Under the pieces are notes generated by a model. It was not told the DNA's origin. It searched no databases and saw only the letters and a list, made by a program, of their open reading frames with translations. Positions 26,979 to 35,932 of a stretch of 64,000 nucleotides of DNA are shown piece by piece. Source of the DNA: Ga0074139 sp964515195 (GTDB taxonomy: Bacteria > Bdellovibrionota > Bdellovibrionia > Bdellovibrionales > Bdellovibrionaceae). Within the stretch, counting starts at the first letter, position 1, and every line of letters starts with the position of its first letter. A program made the position numbers and the translations under genes. The DNA is taken from contig CAZETK010000007.1 of NCBI GenBank assembly GCA_964515195.1, positions 9,526 to 73,525 of the forward strand, given 5' to 3'.

Positions 26979-28390
26979 TTCCACTTCTTTCTAAAATAGA
27001 ATAACAAAATAATTCCCAAACATGTTAAGAGCGATCCAAAGTATTTAAGGAATCGACCGGGATCGTAATTAACACTCAAGATTGAGGTGACGGCATTCCC
27101 TGATTCGTCCTCCTGAAAGCTTGCCTGATAAAATGTCAGACCTTCGTACTTCAGGGGCTCGTTCATGGAGATCACTTGCTTTTCCATTCCCGGGACTGAG
27201 ACCACGCTTTTATATTCCATCGCGCGGTTTGTCCCTTGGTAGTTCTGTTTTTCAAACTGCAAAAGTTGCACAGGAAAATTGAGCTCTGCCCGCTTCTGAG
27301 AATAGGCTACAATGTAGACCGCGTTCTCGGAAAAAAGCTTAATGGTATCGTTTCGCAAAATCCAATGTTCCTGGTCTTTGTAAACGATTTTGGCCGCAGG
27401 AACCGTCAAGGGCGTAGGGCCGGACTTCTCGGCAAAGTCCCACTTCTCTTCTGCACGTGGAAGCGTTCTTAGAATCTTCAACTCAGAGCCCATCCACCCC
27501 AGGTCGACAGTGTCTCCTTCCTTTAAGATCCAACGCTTATAGGGCGCGGGAGACTCTTTACGGTAAGTGGTTACAACTAAATCTTGATTCTGATATTCGA
27601 AGTGCACTTGATTACGGCCAATATGTTCAGGCAAGAGCGGACCCATAACAAGGACTAAGGGGCCCACATCCAATTTTTCACTGGTTCGCTGGTTCCGTTG
27701 GTACAACCATTCGACCATCTGAGTTTGTGGATTCTTAATTTGAAAGCGAACGGCCCTTCCCGACTGGGGGTGCTCAGACGCCACGATCTCACGTTTCGGA
27801 ACCACGAAAGGTTTGAAATCGACAAATCGGAACTCATCGTCTTCCAGTTTAAAGCTAATCGGGTTTTTAGGGCCTGGTGGATCCTTGATGAAGTTGACAT
27901 CCTGGCGATAAAGTCGTGTGTAGTTTTGGGCGTCAAAAGAGCTGTAAATCTGAACTTCTGTATCGCCAATGGTCACCAAATTATTCTGACCACCGACGGA
28001 AATCGCCATGGTCCCATCCAATCCGTAGTTGTTTCCAATGTATTGTCCGATGACGAGAAAAATAATTCCGATATGAGCAAAGATGAAGGCCGAATGCTTG
28101 GGCTGCCACGGCCAACGGTCCACAATCACCGCAGCTAGATTTATAATGAAAACGACCATGATGCTCATCATCCAAACTGACCGGTAAACCAGCTGCTGTG
28201 CATGCTCTAATCCTAATTTGGCTTCCACAAAAGTACCGATAGCCGCGATAACAGCAATCAACATCATGACGATGACAGCTAACTTTAAGGAGGAAAGTGC
28301 TTTAATAATGCGTCGAAATCGAGTTTTCGAGCGCGGTGGAGATGGGGCCGGTCGCGCGGCCGAGTCTGAAGAACCTTTATTTGAATTCAC
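26966..28390 (-). CDS. resB: Cytochrome c maturation protein ResB/CcsB (System II)
   Basis: 474 residues with GTG start (no clear SD). N-terminus is Ser/Pro/Arg-rich and cytosolic, then LSSLKLAVIVMMLIAVIAAIGTFVE (ResB signature: short helix followed by GTF/VE), a second helix IMVVFIINLAAVIVDRWPW, a third FAHIGIIFLVIGQYIG, a ~280-residue periplasmic domain, and a last helix FGSLLTCLGIILLFYF. ResB forms the apocytochrome-binding part of the System II synthetase with CcsA. It lies 57 bases after the N-formylglutamate amidohydrolase gene. An inverted repeat (TCGTTA-TAGT-TAACGA, 28395-28410) sits just before its start. Confidence 0.9.
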   Translation of the reverse strand: MNSNKGSSDSAARPAPSPPRSKTRFRRIIKALSSLKLAVIVMMLIAVIAAIGTFVEAKLGLEHAQQLVYRSVWMMSIMVVFIINLAAVIVDRWPWQPKHSAFIFAHIGIIFLVIGQYIGNNYGLDGTMAISVGGQNNLVTIGDTEVQIYSSFDAQNYTRLYRQDVNFIKDPPGPKNPISFKLEDDEFRFVDFKPFVVPKREIVASEHPQSGRAVRFQIKNPQTQMVEWLYQRNQRTSEKLDVGPLVLVMGPLLPEHIGRNQVHFEYQNQDLVVTTYRKESPAPYKRWILKEGDTVDLGWMGSELKILRTLPRAEEKWDFAEKSGPTPLTVPAAKIVYKDQEHWILRNDTIKLFSENAVYIVAYSQKRAELNFPVQLLQFEKQNYQGTNRAMEYKSVVSVPGMEKQVISMNEPLKYEGLTFYQASFQEDESGNAVTSILSVNYDPGRFLKYFGSLLTCLGIILLFYFRKKWKWTI

Positions 28391-28446
28391 AGTATCGTTA
28401 TAGTTAACGAATAGTGAAAGAAATTGAAAGACTTTTGGGAATGACG

Positions 28447-29253
28447 CTAAAGGTTAGAAAGTCCACTCACAACGTATTCCAAAGCTTTTTCGATTTTTTG
28501 CTGCACTTCTGGATAAGACTCTTTAAGACGCTTCGTGCTTTCATTCATATAGAGGTCCCGATTGAGTTCTACCTGTATGGCGTGATGATTCTTTCCAGGA
28601 TTTCCATATTGCTCTGTCAAACGCCCCCCCACGTAGGGCCAATTGTATCCAACCTTGAACCCAGCGGTCACGTAGGCGGCAATCACAAGATCACGATAAT
28701 CTGTGGAACAACTCTTCCCTAAACTATCACTGACTACAATATCAGCACGTCGCTCGCCAGGATCGCGATGCTGGCGAGTTCCTACCGAGGGCATACTATG
28801 AGCGTCGAGATGGTAAAGAGTTCCAGATTGGGACTTTATCCGGGTGGCCAACTGCTGAACCTGTTGATGAAAGGGTTCGTAGATCATTCGCACCAATTTT
28901 TGATGGATCTCTGGGCTCATGGGATGTGGCATCAAGCGGTACTCTGTGGTGGTAATAACCCAGTGAAAACCTCGTGAAAAAGAACCTTCTGGTTGACTGT
29001 TCCCGACTACAGAACTGGCATCCACGTCTGTAGGAAGGCGATTAAGATCGCCGGCGTAGCGATGCCACTCGGTTTTCACATACGGAATATTAAGCTTTTC
29101 CAGACTGGGCTCATAAAGTCGGTCAACATAACGATCCACATCACACATGAGGATCTCTTCCGGTAGACTTTTAAGCCAGGGCGCCTCATCGGGAACCTTT
29201 TCTCCTGAATGGGGAATGGTGACCATAAAGTTCTTCACGTCTGACTTAGTCAT
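28447..29253 (-). CDS. N-formylglutamate amidohydrolase family protein
   Basis: 268 residues from ATG 29253 (GAGG five bases upstream; GTG two codons earlier also possible). Family motifs: VTIPHSGEKVPDE (zinc-binding His), DVDRYVDRLYEP, VKTEWHRYAGDLNRLP, LYHLDAHSMPSVG, GYNWPYVGGRLTEQYGNP and HAIQVELNRDLYMNE. The family hydrolyses N-formylglutamate to formate and glutamate (late histidine breakdown) or related amides; no other hut genes are nearby, so the substrate is open. It is divergent from the cobalamin adenosyltransferase gene. Confidence 0.87.
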   Translation of the reverse strand: MTKSDVKNFMVTIPHSGEKVPDEAPWLKSLPEEILMCDVDRYVDRLYEPSLEKLNIPYVKTEWHRYAGDLNRLPTDVDASSVVGNSQPEGSFSRGFHWVITTTEYRLMPHPMSPEIHQKLVRMIYEPFHQQVQQLATRIKSQSGTLYHLDAHSMPSVGTRQHRDPGERRADIVVSDSLGKSCSTDYRDLVIAAYVTAGFKVGYNWPYVGGRLTEQYGNPGKNHHAIQVELNRDLYMNESTKRLKESYPEVQQKIEKALEYVVSGLSNL

Positions 29254-29290
29254 TGACACCTCTTAGGCAAGCTTGAATCATAAAGTTTAA

Positions 29291-29890
29291 ATGAGTCAAA
29301 TTCCGAAAGCTTCTATCTACACAAAAAAGGGAGACCGGGGTACCACAAAATTGGTGGATGGCAAAACAGTCCCCAAACACGACCCGCGAGTTTCCGCCTA
29401 TGGGGATGTGGATGAACTGAATTCCGTCATAGGTCTTTTAAAAATAAGTTTGCAAAAAACTTTTTCCCAATCGCTTGATAACTCCTCTCAAACATCGCTT
29501 GAAGTCAGTCTTTTTAGAGTTCAAAATCATCTGTTCAATATCGGATCGCTGTTGGCCTGTGAGGATACCAAAATTCTTGAGAAGCTGCCTCGCATGGACG
29601 AGACGCATGTAAAATGGCTCGAAAGCGAAATTGATCTCTACAATCATGAACTGCCCCCTTTGAAAGAGTTCATCTTGCCTGGGGGACATGAAGCTGCGGC
29701 CTGGGCACATCTGGCACGTACTGTTTGCCGACGAGCCGAACGCCACGTCAGCCAACTAGCCCTTTCGGAAGAACCATACAGTTCCTGTCTAATTTATCTA
29801 AACCGCTTGAGCGATTACTTTTTTATTCTGGCCCGTTATGTTCATCAAAAGACTCAGACTCCCGAAATCAGGTGGGATTCAAAAGTATGA
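29291..29890 (+). CDS. PduO-type cob(I)alamin adenosyltransferase
   Basis: 199 residues. Signatures: IYTKKGDRGTTKLVDGK (N-terminal ATP-binding motif), RVSAYGDVDELNSVIG, and VCRRAERHVSQL with LNRLSDYFFILARYV at the C-terminus (trimeric helical bundle). It transfers the adenosyl group of ATP to cob(I)alamin to make coenzyme B12. No cobalamin-dependent enzyme is in the window. The divergent gap to its left-hand neighbour is only about 37 bases. Its stop overlaps the next start (ATGA). Confidence 0.92.
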   Translation: MSQIPKASIYTKKGDRGTTKLVDGKTVPKHDPRVSAYGDVDELNSVIGLLKISLQKTFSQSLDNSSQTSLEVSLFRVQNHLFNIGSLLACEDTKILEKLPRMDETHVKWLESEIDLYNHELPPLKEFILPGGHEAAAWAHLARTVCRRAERHVSQLALSEEPYSSCLIYLNRLSDYFFILARYVHQKTQTPEIRWDSKV

Positions 29891-31017
29891 TCCTCGAGGT
29901 CGCGCGCGAGGAAGACGGTTGGGATCTTAAGCAATTCTACCGGCAATTCACCGTCGGAGACTTAATCGAGTTAAAAATCGACCGGCCGGACGACTTCTTT
30001 TTACCCTACGATATTCAATCAAGTCAGCATATTACCTATATTCTGCGGGACGAGGAAAATCGAACGATTCACGGAAGCGCGACTTTTGTTATTCAAAATG
30101 CTTGGCTGTCCAACCGAATTCAGACAGTGGCCATCGCGCGGGATCTGCGAATCTCTCCCAATCGGCAAGCGATAATTTCATGGGGACAGCATTTTCAGCC
30201 GGTCATCGAGGAAGTTCGTAAGGCCTATGATGTGGATTATTTTTTTTCCGTGCTGAACATGAGTGAGACTAAAATCTTGAATACGTTCATCCGGCCTCAT
30301 CAGCACAAGCGTCCCTGGCCTCGGTATCATTTGTTTCGAAGGTTCAATCTTGTAAGCCTTCACGGAATTCTGCCGGGCGCGGCCAACCCGCTTCCGCATA
30401 TGAGAATCCGCAAGGCCGACGCCCAACTTCACGCCCCCTTGCTCCACTATATCCTAACAAAGAAAAAAGCTAAGGAGCTATCACCCGTATACGACAGAGC
30501 CAGCGCTGAGAACTTTATCGAGCGCTGGAAAAATCTGAGCCTTTCCGATTTTTATGTTGCATTGGACAGTCATGACAATATTGTCGGCTGTGTCACACCA
30601 TGGTCGGCGGCCCAGGTTCAAGAGTTTATTCCCTACAAATACATCAACGTCGCCCATAACTTTCGACAGTTTTTGAAGTTTGGAAAGTGGTTGGGGTGGA
30701 CTCGCACTTTGACAAAACCGGTTCCCCGGCTTCAGCGAGAAGCGCCCTTGAACTTCCGATATCTAACCTGCTTTCTGGCTGACAATGAGGACATCTTTGA
30801 AGCCTTGCTCTGGCGGGTTTATCACGAAGTTCATCCCTACGAATTTTTAGTTTATTCTCAAATGAGATTAGACCTTCATATGAGACCCCCACGCGGTTGG
30901 GTTTCCGCGCGAATGCCTTACGGACTTTATTGCCTGGTTCCTCCCGAGCAGGAGCTTCCCGAGTTTTTACACCCTTCCCATGACCTTCCCTGCGACTGGG
31001 AACCTTTCTATGTCTAA
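29887..31017 (+). CDS. Unknown protein with GNAT-like N-terminal domain
   Basis: 376 residues from ATG 29887, translationally coupled to the adenosyltransferase (ATGA) and overlapping the next gene by eight bases. Residues ~50-130 (GSATFVIQNAWL, TVAIARDLRISPNRQAIISW, DVDYFFSVLNMSE) have the pattern of a GNAT acetyltransferase core with an Arg-rich CoA-binding stretch. The rest is soluble, without signal peptide. A second GNAT-like half (SDFYVALDSHDNIVGCVTPW) suggests a tandem domain. No substrate can be named; being upstream of a mannosyltransferase-like membrane protein, it may modify an envelope sugar or lipid. Confidence 0.7.
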   Translation: MILEVAREEDGWDLKQFYRQFTVGDLIELKIDRPDDFFLPYDIQSSQHITYILRDEENRTIHGSATFVIQNAWLSNRIQTVAIARDLRISPNRQAIISWGQHFQPVIEEVRKAYDVDYFFSVLNMSETKILNTFIRPHQHKRPWPRYHLFRRFNLVSLHGILPGAANPLPHMRIRKADAQLHAPLLHYILTKKKAKELSPVYDRASAENFIERWKNLSLSDFYVALDSHDNIVGCVTPWSAAQVQEFIPYKYINVAHNFRQFLKFGKWLGWTRTLTKPVPRLQREAPLNFRYLTCFLADNEDIFEALLWRVYHEVHPYEFLVYSQMRLDLHMRPPRGWVSARMPYGLYCLVPPEQELPEFLHPSHDLPCDWEPFYV

Positions 31018-32386
31018 CCCGAATAGGCTCACGATTCTTTGGGTCTGTATTTTTCTTCTAACGCTTTTTCTAAATGCGGGGTTTATGGGAACTGATGAGT
31101 ACTGGACAGGGATCACCCGCTATGTCCCCGCGCAAGAGCGAACTTATCAAAACATGCTCAAAGATGATGATGTAAAATCGCCCACACAGATGATACCTCT
31201 TGTCTGGACCTCACATCGAGCTTTGGATCTGGGGATTAAATCTCCTTATGGACAATACCGTTTTGTGCAGATCAGTCTGGGTCTCATCGGACTTTTTTTA
31301 ATTTTATGGGGACTTCACCGTTACCTCCGAAAAGATGAGCTTCCTTGGGTCTTGCTGACAATGGGGTTTTACTTTGCCGCTCCATTTGCGCTGACGAGGC
31401 CCATGTATGAAAGCCTGAGTGCGCCCTTTGTGTTGTGGAGCGCCTTGAGTCTAACTCGTTACCGGCAGACGTCCGCGCTTAAGGAGATTTTAATTTCGAC
31501 ACTAATGATTTCCTTAGCCTTCGCGCTTCGCCCACAAACCGGCATTGCCGCGCTCGCCATTCCAGCTCTGGCTTTGGTAAAAAAAGATGGAAAAGGCTTT
31601 ACGGCGGCAGCTTTATTAGGGCTTGTCCTTTTTATTCTGCTTGGGATACCAGACTGGACCCTTCGAGGCTCTTGGCACTATTCCCTTCAAGCGATTCTCT
31701 TTTACAATGTGGAGTTCGGAGCGAGTTACGCTCAACAGCCTTGGTTTTATTACATTCTTTTAACCATCGGCCTTCTTTGGGGCCCTTTCTGGATTTCAAA
31801 ACATTTTCCGGCCACTTTCAAAAAGTACTGGGACTCGCAGCTGATCCATTGGATATTTATCTTTCTTATTCTAGGCCTTCATTCATTCTTCCCACAAAAA
31901 TGGGAACGATTTGCGATTCCCGTTCTTCCTCTACTGATTCTGATTTTGTCGGATTGGATCAAGGAATTCTGGCAAGCTGGATATCAAAAGCGCCTGTGGG
32001 GTCTGTTGGCCGTTAATCTGTTGTTTTGGTTCCCTTCCAGTTTTTTCCCGGCCCAGCAGAACATTATCAGCTTGTCCCTTCACTTAGATCAACATCCTGA
32101 AATTAAGACTCTTCACCGGTTGAACAATAATCCTCAATGGATCACTGAGGCCTTTATCCGCCGTCAAGATTGGCGCTGGAGTGAGGCAGGCTCTCCTCCA
32201 GAAAGTCTGTCCTGTTCTGAACGCCTCGTGATGAATCAAAAAGACTTCCAAAGTTTGTCGATGCAGAATCTGGAAATAGACCAAATTTTCGAAACGAATT
32301 TTCTTGAAAAACTCGCCTACAAAATGAATCCTGGTAAAAATCAAAGACGCACACCTCTGTACCTGCTGAAGGCTAAAGGTTGTTAG
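31010..32386 (+). CDS. Polytopic membrane glycosyltransferase, mannosyltransferase (GT22)-like
   Basis: 458 residues, start ATG 31010 inside the end of the previous gene. About nine hydrophobic segments begin with LTILWVCIFLLTLFLNAGF. The GT22/Alg9-type HDE-like motif is seen as GFMGTDEYW in the first periplasmic loop, followed later by LTRPMYESLSAPFVLWSAL and ALRPQTGIAALAIPALAL, which resemble the R-P-x-x family pattern. Such enzymes transfer a sugar from a polyprenyl-phosphate sugar donor on the periplasmic face. Acceptor unknown. Confidence 0.7.
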   Translation: MSNPNRLTILWVCIFLLTLFLNAGFMGTDEYWTGITRYVPAQERTYQNMLKDDDVKSPTQMIPLVWTSHRALDLGIKSPYGQYRFVQISLGLIGLFLILWGLHRYLRKDELPWVLLTMGFYFAAPFALTRPMYESLSAPFVLWSALSLTRYRQTSALKEILISTLMISLAFALRPQTGIAALAIPALALVKKDGKGFTAAALLGLVLFILLGIPDWTLRGSWHYSLQAILFYNVEFGASYAQQPWFYYILLTIGLLWGPFWISKHFPATFKKYWDSQLIHWIFIFLILGLHSFFPQKWERFAIPVLPLLILILSDWIKEFWQAGYQKRLWGLLAVNLLFWFPSSFFPAQQNIISLSLHLDQHPEIKTLHRLNNNPQWITEAFIRRQDWRWSEAGSPPESLSCSERLVMNQKDFQSLSMQNLEIDQIFETNFLEKLAYKMNPGKNQRRTPLYLLKAKGC

Positions 32387-32449
32387 AAAAAGATTTCCAT
32401 TTATGCGATCGAAATACAGATGGTGAAACCTCTATCTAGGTACCCCACA

Positions 32450-32932
32450 CTAAACCATCATTGAGATATCTTTTAAAACTTCAGCCGCGTGGCCATCAGC
32501 TTTGACTTTACGGTACTCTTTTGCGAGTCGGCCTGCTTCATCGATAATGAAGGTGCTTCGTTCAATGCCCATGACTTTGCGTCCATACATATTTTTTTCT
32601 TTGATAACATCAAAAAGTCGGCAAACTTCTTCTTTTTCATCGGATAGCAATTCGAAGTTAAAGTTATACTTGTTCTTAAAGTTCAAGTGAGACTTTATTG
32701 AATCCCTCGAAACTCCAAAAATGAGGGTGTTTTTATTTCGGAACTCTTCAGCTAGCTGTGAAAACTGCTGACCTTCCACCGTGCAACCCGAAGTATTGTC
32801 TTTCGGGTAAAAATACAGCACCACCTTTTTACCCCGATATTCAGAAATATTATGAATATTGCCCTGTGAATCCTGCAACATGAAAGTCGGAACAATCTGG
32901 CCTAATTGAAGTGACGATTGAGTGCTAGTCAC
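32450..32932 (-). CDS. bcp: Thioredoxin-dependent thiol peroxidase, BCP/PrxQ type
   Basis: 160 residues from GTG 32932 with AAGGAG six bases upstream. Core: LQLGQIVPTFMLQDSQGN, then the catalytic stretch YFYPKDNTSGCTVEGQQFSQL (peroxidatic Cys near residue 45; no resolving Cys five residues later, Val-Glu-Gly-Gln instead), FGVSRDSIKSHLNF, LLSDEKEEVCRLF, and GIERSTFIIDEAG. It reduces hydroperoxides using thioredoxin. Length is the normal family length. The start overlaps the upstream gene stop (GTGACTAG). The same frame is open further upstream for 100+ codons but lies in the proline-rich gene and is not needed. Confidence 0.92.
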   Translation of the reverse strand: MTSTQSSLQLGQIVPTFMLQDSQGNIHNISEYRGKKVVLYFYPKDNTSGCTVEGQQFSQLAEEFRNKNTLIFGVSRDSIKSHLNFKNKYNFNFELLSDEKEEVCRLFDVIKEKNMYGRKVMGIERSTFIIDEAGRLAKEYRKVKADGHAAEVLKDISMMV

Positions 32933-34127
32933 GTTTTTCTCCTTCTTGCTCAATGGGGGGCGGCCCGATGCGGATCGGCTCGACGATAAGGGGCGGGCCT
33001 TGATAACCGTCTTCTTCTTCCGGGCTGTAACCGGGGTAGGGTTCTGGATGGACTGGCGGAGCGTAGAGCGGGTAGCCGCCTTCTTCGCCGATGGGCGGCC
33101 CGTACTCGGGTGGCTGGAGGGGCGGGGTGAACTGCGGCTGGCCAGAGGAGCCTTGAGGCCCTTGGATGCCGATTGGACCTTCTGAGTAGCCTTCCGTGTG
33201 GAGGCTTTGGCCTTGTTGGTTTTGTTGTGAGCTTTCGACTTTGCCTTCATTTCCGCGGCCTCCCTTTTTTCCGTCAGGTTTTTGAGAAACTTCAGTATTA
33301 GAAAAATCCGTCTCACCTTCAATTGGTTTTTGCGGCAAGCGCTTTTCCTTGACGACGACATCCCCGGACAAGGGCACCTCTGTTTCAAGAGTGCCGACCA
33401 CTTGAAGGTCTTTTTTGATCTCACCCTTGAGTTTCAGCAAAGCTTTACCTTTGGAGGTGAAATGAAATGTGCTCAACTCTATGATCTCTTCTTCATTGCG
33501 ATTCCGGGAATAGAGGGGGCATTTCATAATCTCGACGCGACCTTGCTCGTTAATATCAATTTCACATGACAACTTGGGATAAAAAATCGTAGCTCCTAAT
33601 CCAAAATGATTTTCAAACTGGCTCATCTGCCATTGCACTTTCCAGGTTCTTGGCGTCAGTTTTTGCAAGGTCCCCACTTCGCGTGATGGCTTTTGGCAAA
33701 GCGATTCCACTCGCCAGATTTCGGAAGCTATCTTGTGAACCTGCAAACGACGGCAAAAGCGCAAACTTAACTTTGTTTTAAACTGGGGATTGTCCTGCAG
33801 AAGAGCCACTCGAAAAACTCGAAACGGTGACGTTGCGGGATCGATACGCTTTTCAGTCAATACCCACCAAGCCTCCCGCTCAATTTCTTCCGCACGTTGC
33901 AAGAAGTTGAGTTCCGATACATTAAACATCGGTGCGGCTTTGGAAGCTGGAATTTTAGGAGTCAGTTTTGCGCTGGAACGTTGACCATGGACTGGAGGCT
34001 TTCCAGCAGGAGATTGGCCATGAGCAGAATTCGCCGAGATAAACAGAATTAAAAATAATCCAGGCCCTACTTCAATTAACCCTCTGAAAAGAAAGATTAG
34101 GATGCTGGGCCCCATAACTCGATTCAT
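32925..34127 (-). CDS. Secreted protein with proline/glycine-rich C-terminal tail, unknown function
   Basis: 400 residues. A hydrophobic N-terminus (FLILFISANSAHG) looks like a signal peptide. Residues ~60-260 form a globular domain with LQRAEEIEREAWWVLTEKRIDP and FYPKLSCEIDINEQGRVEIMKCPL. From ~290 the protein turns into a Gly/Gln then Pro/Tyr/Glu-rich tail (PPLQPPEYGPPIGEEGGY, PPVHPEPYPGYSPEEEDGY), likely disordered. I do not recognise a family. It is directly upstream of bcp with overlapping stop and start, so the two are co-transcribed. It diverges from fadD by 49 bases. Confidence 0.75.
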   Translation of the reverse strand: MNRVMGPSILIFLFRGLIEVGPGLFLILFISANSAHGQSPAGKPPVHGQRSSAKLTPKIPASKAAPMFNVSELNFLQRAEEIEREAWWVLTEKRIDPATSPFRVFRVALLQDNPQFKTKLSLRFCRRLQVHKIASEIWRVESLCQKPSREVGTLQKLTPRTWKVQWQMSQFENHFGLGATIFYPKLSCEIDINEQGRVEIMKCPLYSRNRNEEEIIELSTFHFTSKGKALLKLKGEIKKDLQVVGTLETEVPLSGDVVVKEKRLPQKPIEGETDFSNTEVSQKPDGKKGGRGNEGKVESSQQNQQGQSLHTEGYSEGPIGIQGPQGSSGQPQFTPPLQPPEYGPPIGEEGGYPLYAPPVHPEPYPGYSPEEEDGYQGPPLIVEPIRIGPPPIEQEGEKRD

Positions 34128-34176
34128 CGCTTTATTTTGATTGCTCTTCTTGGAAAAATCAAAGCATCATGAATTC

Positions 34177-35841
34177 ATGGAAAAAAAATGGCTTAAAAAC
34201 TATCCTAAAGGCGTCTCTCCCGAAATTAACTTGAATCAATATCAAAACCTGACCGAGGTCTTTGAGGAAGCTTGCCGAAGTAATGGCTCTCGCCCCGCTT
34301 TCACCAACATGGGTGTTGATATCAGCTTTGACGAACTTAATAAAAAAGCGACCTATTTTGCAGCTTTTTTGCAAAATGAATTAAAACTGAAAAAGGGAGA
34401 TCGTATCGCCATTCAAATGCCGAATGTATTACAATTTCCCATCGCTCTATTCGGAGCTTTTAAGGCAGGTCTGGTTGTTGTGAACACCAATCCCCTTTAT
34501 ACGGCTTCCGAAATGGAACATCAGTTTAAAGATTCAGGCGCCAAAGCCATTGTGATTTTGGCGAATTATGGCCACCTTCTGGAAGAGATTATTTCCCGGA
34601 CTCAAATCCAGTCTGTTATTGTGACGGAAATCGGAGATTTGTTCCCCTTTCCCAAAAACTTACTGGTGAACTCCGTTATCAAGTATGTCAAAAAAATGGT
34701 TCCTAACTTTAATCTTCCGCAGGCCTACAGGTTTAACCAGGTCCTTCATATCGGCGCGACTCAAAAATTGTCGCCGGTGACGACCCAACAATCTGACACC
34801 GCTTTTCTTCAATACACCGGTGGCACTACAGGCGTTGCCAAGGGTGCCGTTCTCACTCACGGAAATATTCTGGCGAACATGCTTCAAATTGTCGCCTGGA
34901 TGGGCACCCGCTTGAAGAAAAATGATGAGGTTGTGATCACGGCTCTTCCCATGTACCACATCTTTTCCTTAACGGTAAACTGCCTAGCCTTCATGTGGTA
35001 TGGAGCCCGGAACATCTTGATCACCAATCCACGGGATATAGGGGCCTTTATTAAGGATTTGAAACGATATCCGTTTACCGCCATCACGGGAGTTAACACT
35101 CTCTTTAACGGTTTAATGAATCATTCTCAATTTTCCACCGTTGATTTTTCTAAAACTAAAATCAGCGTGGCCGGAGCGATGGCTTTGCAAAAAGCTGTTT
35201 GTGAACGGTGGAAAGAACTCACCGGAACTCTCTTGGTGGAAGGGTATGGATTGACTGAAGCCTCACCTGTCGTTTGTTGTAATCCTATTGCCGGAGGCGA
35301 TAAAGTCGGCACCATTGGGCTTCCCCTACCCAACACGGACATCAAATTATTAGACGAGGACAATCGTGACGTGACAGAGACCGGTGAGCCAGGTGAACTT
35401 TGTGTAAAAGGTCCCCAAGTCATGCAGGGCTATTACAACCGTCCCGAAGAGACAGCTCAAGTCTTGTCACCAGATGGATGGCTTCGAACCGGGGATATCG
35501 CCGTTCTGGATGAAGATGGATATGTCAAAATTGTCGACCGCAAAAAAGACATGATTTTAGTGTCAGGATTCAATGTTTATCCGAATGAGGTTGAAGATGC
35601 GATCGCTTCACATCCGGGCGTTCTGGAAGTCGCCGCCATTGGCGTCAAGGATGAAAAATCCGGAGAAGTCGTCAAAGCCTTCGTTGTGAAAAAAGATTCG
35701 GCGTTAACAGAAAAAGACGTGATTGAACACGCCCGCAAGAAGCTGACCAATTATAAAGTTCCCAAGTTTGTAGAGTTTAAAACTGAGCTGCCGAAGACTA
35801 ATGTGGGTAAAATTCTAAGACGAGCTTTAAGGGACAGTTAG
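34177..35841 (+). CDS. fadD: Long-chain fatty-acid--CoA ligase
   Basis: 554 residues from ATG 34177, whose start (MEKKWLKNYPKGVSPEINLNQY) aligns with the E. coli FadD N-terminus; a TTG 12 codons upstream is ignored. Motifs: LQYTGGTTGVAKGAVLTHGN (AMP-binding P-loop), VEGYGLTEASPVVCCNP, DGWLRTGDIAVLDEDGYVKIVDRKKDMI (FACS signature) and the catalytic Lys in PKTNVGKILRRALRD. It activates fatty acids to acyl-CoA through an acyl-adenylate, for beta-oxidation or lipid synthesis. A strong terminator follows. Confidence 0.96.
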   Translation: MEKKWLKNYPKGVSPEINLNQYQNLTEVFEEACRSNGSRPAFTNMGVDISFDELNKKATYFAAFLQNELKLKKGDRIAIQMPNVLQFPIALFGAFKAGLVVVNTNPLYTASEMEHQFKDSGAKAIVILANYGHLLEEIISRTQIQSVIVTEIGDLFPFPKNLLVNSVIKYVKKMVPNFNLPQAYRFNQVLHIGATQKLSPVTTQQSDTAFLQYTGGTTGVAKGAVLTHGNILANMLQIVAWMGTRLKKNDEVVITALPMYHIFSLTVNCLAFMWYGARNILITNPRDIGAFIKDLKRYPFTAITGVNTLFNGLMNHSQFSTVDFSKTKISVAGAMALQKAVCERWKELTGTLLVEGYGLTEASPVVCCNPIAGGDKVGTIGLPLPNTDIKLLDEDNRDVTETGEPGELCVKGPQVMQGYYNRPEETAQVLSPDGWLRTGDIAVLDEDGYVKIVDRKKDMILVSGFNVYPNEVEDAIASHPGVLEVAAIGVKDEKSGEVVKAFVVKKDSALTEKDVIEHARKKLTNYKVPKFVEFKTELPKTNVGKILRRALRDS

Positions 35842-35882
35842 CTAAGAAAAGTGCGTTAAGAAACCATTAATAAATGCAGCCT

Positions 35883-35919
35883 AAAAAAAGGGACAGTTGG
35901 TAAAACTGTCCCTTTTTTT
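35883..35919. terminator. Bidirectional Rho-independent terminator
   Basis: A perfect 16-base-pair stem, AAAAAAAGGGACAGTT and AACTGTCCCTTTTTTT, with a five-base loop (GGTAA), has A and T tracts on both sides. It lies between the convergent fadD and HiPIP genes and will end both transcripts. Confidence 0.95.
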
Positions 35920-35932
35920 AGATTTTAAATAA

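Noticed and set aside
32933..33424. N-terminal extension of the peroxiredoxin frame (Lys/Ser/Ala-rich)
   Set aside because: A GTG with a strong SD at 32932 gives the exact BCP length, and this stretch is the coding sequence of the proline-rich gene in another frame. The basic composition follows from the repetitive DNA.
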